This document shows positions 23,802 through 25,266 of a DNA stretch of 25,266 nucleotides, in pieces. The stretch covers positions 18,839-44,104 of the forward strand of contig CAJTUR010000011.1 in NCBI GenBank assembly GCA_910579535.1, given 5' to 3'. Positions within the stretch are counted from its first letter, which is position 1. Each line of letters starts with the position of its first letter. Position numbers and translations under genes: made by a program. Source of the DNA: an uncultured Bacilli bacterium. Lineage in GTDB: Bacteria > Bacillota_I > Bacilli_A > RF39 > UBA660. Below the pieces are notes generated by a model. It was given only the letters and a program-made list of their open reading frames with translations, was not told where the DNA came from and made no database searches.

Positions 23802-24211
23802 TTATTCTACAAACCTTTCTTTTTTATTTTGGATTAACAATTCATCATATCCAGTTATATTATCTAATTCGCGAGTAAAAATATAATCTTTTAATTCATA
23901 TATTACAATCTCACATGTTGTATCCACAATGGTGCCATCTTTTAGGTGACCACCAACTGTTTTGCCTGTATTGTCTGATACTGATATATGAATATGAACA
24001 TCATCTTTCGATACAGTTCCTGTTATGCTAACAATTTCATAACGTTCTTTTGCATTTATATAATTTTTTGCTTCAGCAAGACGAATATGCAAATGTTGAA
24101 TACATCCCACAGCCGAAATAATAACTCCAGCTTCTATATTTTGCTTTGACAATAAGAAATTATTTCTTTTTTTATATCATTACCTTCAACTAATCTAAAT
24201 GCATGATTCAT
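23802..24211 (-). pseudogene. PPC/DUF296-domain protein gene broken by a one-base frameshift
   Basis: The PPC (plants and prokaryotes conserved) domain is a small trimeric fold seen in DNA-binding-type proteins; its function in bacteria is unknown. The gene has a proper start at 24211 (ATG with GAGG upstream) and reads MNHAFRLVEGNDIKK then EIISYCQ, but reaches TAG at 24134-24136. The remainder (IEAGVIISAVGCIQHLHIRL ... HIHISVSD ... VGGHL) is in the -1 frame, open from TTG at 24152 to the stop at 23802. One extra A in the AAA run at 24145-24147 would join the halves to give SYCQKQNIEAGV, which fits the family and gives a normal 136-residue protein. So it is a true frameshift mutation or an assembly error. 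A short protein from the TTG start would lack the first strand and helix. Confidence 0.85.
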
Positions 24212-24241
24212 TATATTATCCTCACTTAAAATATTTAATAG

Positions 24242-24247
24242 ATTATA
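24242..24247 (-). promoter_or_regulatory. Extended -10 promoter of the PPC-domain gene
   Basis: Minus strand TGATATAAT (TATAAT at 24247-24242) directly after the tRNA terminator stem, giving a leader of about 24 bases. Confidence 0.45.
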
Positions 24248-24248
24248 T

Positions 24249-24270
24249 CAAAACTCCAATAACTTGGAGT
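24249..24270 (-). terminator. Terminator after tRNA-Trp
   Basis: A perfect 7-bp stem, ACTCCAA / TTGGAGT (24270-24264 and 24259-24253) with a 4-base loop, is followed by TTTTG on the minus strand. The T-run is short. It lies ten bases after the CCA end of the tRNA. Confidence 0.65.
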
Positions 24271-24280
24271 AATATTCACA

Positions 24281-24354
24281 TGGCAGGGGATGAGAGAATC
24301 GAACTCCCAACTAAAGTTTTGGAGACTCCTATTATACCATTTAACTAATCCCCT
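24281..24354 (-). tRNA. trnW: tRNA-Trp (anticodon CCA)
   Basis: Cloverleaf readable on the minus strand. The acceptor stem AGGGGAT / ATCCCCT has seven perfect pairs. The short D stem carries GG in its loop. The anticodon stem GGAGT / ACTTT with loop CTCCAAA presents anticodon CCA after T33. The T arm is GGGAG-TTCGATT-CTCTC. The discriminator is G and the 3' CCA is encoded (24283-24281). The anticodon stem has two G-U pairs at its top. It is the only tRNA gene recognised in the window and decodes UGG only, matching the use of TGA as stop. Its own promoter lies at 24370-24398. Confidence 0.95.
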
Positions 24355-24369
24355 AAATAAGATGTTTTT

Positions 24370-24398
24370 ATCATAACAAAGAATTAACAATTTAGCAA
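24370..24398 (-). promoter_or_regulatory. Promoter of tRNA-Trp
   Basis: Minus strand: -35 TTGCTA (24398-24393), a 17-base spacer, -10 TATGAT (24375-24370) with the extended TG (TGTTATGAT). The predicted start is about nine bases before the mature tRNA 5' end. Confidence 0.7.
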
Positions 24399-24410
24399 GT
24401 TTTTTCATAT

Positions 24411-24416
24411 TATAAT
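24411..24416 (+). promoter_or_regulatory. -10-like box close to the SleB-type gene start
   Basis: TATAAT on the plus strand, with no clear -35, only five bases before a GTG (24422) and 14 before the ATG at 24431. If it is the promoter, the transcript would start at or near the GTG, leaving almost no leader. Confidence 0.35.
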
Positions 24417-24430
24417 ACTAGGTGATCATA

Positions 24431-24853
24431 ATGCTTACAAATTACACGACAAAAGAATTAGAATTACTTGCTCGTATAATGCGTGCTGAAGCTTTAGCGG
24501 AAGGAAACTTAGGAATGCTAATGGTAGGAAATGTTGTTGTAAATAGAGCGATAGCAAATTGTTTAACTTTTAAAGACGTAAGGTCCATAACGGATGCTGT
24601 TTACCAAAAAAATCAATTTGCTGGAATCAATGGTTCTTTATTTCAAGCAAGTCCTACCACATTAGAAAAAAATCTTGCAGAGAGAGCTTTACGTGGTGAA
24701 TATTACTACCCAGCAACTCACTCGTTATGGTTTTATGCTCCAGCTAAAAATACAAGTTGTACAAGTACATGGTATAACCAACAACTTGCTGGGAGATATA
24801 AAAATCACTGTTTTTACCGTCCTGATTCTGGAACTTGTGAAGAACTTTATTAA
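24431..24853 (+). CDS. SleB/CwlJ-type cell-wall hydrolase
   Basis: A 140-residue protein consisting of a single Hydrolase_2 (SleB C-terminal/CwlJ) domain, a peptidoglycan lytic enzyme family best known from spore-cortex breakdown at germination. Seen: LLARIMRAEALAEG with the presumed catalytic Glu19, the VGNVVVNRA helix, the NQFAGI segment, and the Trp/Tyr/Cys-rich end (SLWFYAPAKNTSC, HCFYRP). There is no signal peptide and no peptidoglycan-binding domain, as in CwlJ. So it may act from the cytoplasmic side, in a forespore, or after release by lysis; presence of sporulation cannot be judged from this window. The start is ATG 24431 with AGGTGA six bases upstream. An in-frame GTG at 24422 would add three residues and could serve a leaderless transcript. 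First plus-strand gene, divergent from tRNA-Trp. Two possible terminators follow. Confidence 0.9.
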   Translation: MLTNYTTKELELLARIMRAEALAEGNLGMLMVGNVVVNRAIANCLTFKDVRSITDAVYQKNQFAGINGSLFQASPTTLEKNLAERALRGEYYYPATHSLWFYAPAKNTSCTSTWYNQQLAGRYKNHCFYRPDSGTCEELY

Positions 24854-24880
24854 AAGCTTTAAAGCTTTTTTTATTTTAAA
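24853..24880 (+). terminator. Terminator of the SleB-type gene
   Basis: AAAAGC, loop TTTAAA, GCTTTT (24853-24870) followed by T-rich sequence, directly at the stop codon. The 6-bp stem is mostly A-T. Confidence 0.65.
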
Positions 24881-24907
24881 CAAAAAAATTGTATTTTTAT
24901 ACAATTT
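24881..24907 (-). terminator. Minus-strand hairpin with T-run
   Basis: A perfect 9-bp stem, AAATTGTAT / ATACAATTT (24886-24894, 24899-24907), with a 4-base loop. Reading the minus strand, the stem is followed by seven T residues, so it would stop transcription entering from the transposase side. Confidence 0.6.
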
Positions 24908-24908
24908 C

Positions 24909-24947
24909 AGACTGTTGACAAATAGACACAACAGTCTTTTTCTTTGA
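24909..24947 (+). terminator. Strong plus-strand terminator before the IS element
   Basis: A perfect 9-bp stem, AGACTGTTG / CAACAGTCT (24909-24917, 24929-24937) with an 11-base loop, is followed by TTTTCTTT. Confidence 0.85.
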
Positions 24948-24959
24948 TAAAAAATGTAG

Positions 24960-25063
24960 TATAATAAGAGTGTAAGAACGACCTTATATTACCTAAAAGT
25001 GGTCATTGAGTTCTTACTTTTTTAATGTAGAAATGCTATAATTTAAATAGGTAATATAAGGAG
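24960..25063 (+). promoter_or_regulatory. Transposase leader with internal terminator and ribosome-site-masking repeat
   Basis: Two -10 boxes: TATAAT at 24960-24965 (weak -35) and TGCTATAAT at 25034-25042 (extended -10, -35-like TTACTT at 25014-25019, 17-base spacer). Between them lies a terminator-like hairpin, GTAAGAAC / GTTCTTAC (24972-24979, 25010-25017), extended by GACC/GGTC and followed by six T. A perfect 13-bp inverted repeat pairs 24982-24994 with 25049-25061. The second arm contains most of the AAGGAG ribosome site (25058-25063) of the transposase. Transcripts from outside would carry both arms and hide the site. Transcripts from the inner promoter would not. Confidence 0.65.
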
Positions 25064-25072
25064 TAAAGAAAT

Positions 25073-25225
25073 ATGGCAATGAGTAAACAAGAATATAAAA
25101 AAGATTGTATGATATTAAGTACATTAGAAGAATTAGTACCTAAGGAACACTTAGTAAGAAAACTAGAAAACTGTATAGATTTTAAAATTATAGAAGAGTT
25201 AGTGAAAGAGTTATATACCTGTTAA
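25073..25225 (+). pseudogene. 5' end of an IS1182-type transposase, interrupted
   Basis: An open frame of 50 codons (ATG 25073, AAGGAG nine bases upstream) ends at TAA 25223. Residues 17-48 (TLEELVPKEHLVRKLENC, then IDFKIIEELVKELY) match the N-terminal pattern of IS1182-family DDE transposases, where LVP-[KD]-x-H-LVR-[KR] and LV-x-x-LY are followed by GRP-[SA]-x-DPV. Here, right after LYT, the sequence turns into a GC-richer palindrome and the expected GRP segment is absent. The transposase is therefore broken, probably by an insertion at about 25219. The rest of the element is beyond the window. A second in-frame ATG lies two codons downstream. Confidence 0.75.
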
Positions 25226-25266
25226 ACACACGGTGCGTGTTTAACAGTCGGGCATAACCCCACTGC
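25219..25266 (+). repeat. GC-richer folded sequence at the window end (possible start of an inserted element)
   Basis: A perfect 11-bp inverted repeat, CTGTTAAACAC / GTGTTTAACAG (25219-25229, 25237-25247), has a 7-base loop. It overlaps a second hairpin in which CAGT and GGG (25245-25252) pair with CCC and ACTG (25258-25265). The sequence contains GTGCG at 25233-25237, the 5' consensus of group II introns (GUGYG). Identity cannot be settled because the window stops here. Confidence 0.4.

Noticed and set aside
24134..24211. Programmed -1 frameshift in the PPC gene at A-AAA-AAA
   Set aside because: A slippery heptamer is present near the start, but slipping there gives residues unlike the family (RNNFLLS), while the unshifted frame keeps good family residues up to 24147. 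A lost base there explains the data better.
202..24853. Use of TGA as a tryptophan codon (mycoplasma-type code)
   Set aside because: Trp positions checked in recognisable proteins are TGG, TGA ends genes at expected places (for example the nucleotidyltransferase), and the tRNA-Trp found has a CCA anticodon.
25219..25247. attC-like integron site
   Set aside because: The palindrome contains GTTAAAC and GTTTAAC, but in the wrong order and with only a 7-base loop. No imperfect inner arms or integron genes are seen.

Overview
This window looks like a piece of chromosome from a low-G+C Gram-positive bacterium (Firmicutes, Bacilli or a close relative, possibly a host-associated lineage). The evidence is a very AT-rich sequence, Shine-Dalgarno sites of the AGGAG type, a sortase with a sortase-anchored surface protein, LemA/DUF2207 membrane proteins and a PcrA helicase. 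TGA is used as a stop and Trp is encoded by TGG, matched by a single tRNA-Trp(CCA), so the mycoplasma code is not in use. Genus cannot be fixed from this sequence. From position 202 to about 24354 every supported gene lies on the minus strand. Only the last kilobase carries plus-strand genes.

Layout, in window coordinates (transcription runs right to left until 24.4 kb). 202-5389: DNA ligase LigA, a sugar-nucleotidyltransferase-like protein and the PcrA helicase. 5466-7747: a three-gene operon of unknown function, with its own promoter and terminator, in which the smallest protein is a stand-alone relative of the C-terminal domain of the largest. 7830-10407: a sortase and its probable substrate, a thioester-domain adhesin with four SpaA/Cna_B-like repeats and a VPNTS sorting signal. 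10493-12035: a PF06541-type membrane protein and a membrane-anchored C39-like cysteine peptidase. 12102-15985: a lemA - DUF2207 - LppM-like lipoprotein operon. 16059-17792: an ABC exporter. 17829-21035: a tightly overlapping phospholipid operon (PAP2 enzyme, LPG-synthase-type flippase-like protein, phosphatidylserine synthase, phosphatidylserine decarboxylase). 21177-22931: trpS behind a gene of unknown function, with a 5' leader that can fold into two hairpins.

From 22.9 kb the region becomes accessory in character. It holds a stretch with no intact gene and a decayed IS3/IS150-type orfA, then a PPC/DUF296 gene broken by a one-base frameshift. Next come tRNA-Trp, a divergent SleB/CwlJ-type cell-wall hydrolase, and the 5' end of an IS1182-type transposase interrupted after 49 codons. 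The window ends inside a GC-richer, strongly folded sequence that could be the start of another inserted element.

The coherent theme is the cell envelope: adhesin and sortase, peptidase, LemA/DUF2207/LppM, ABC exporter, aminophospholipid synthesis and wall hydrolase. Compactness is marked. Several terminators include the stop codon of the gene they end, genes overlap by four bases, and most recognisable promoters are of the extended -10 type (TGnTATAAT).
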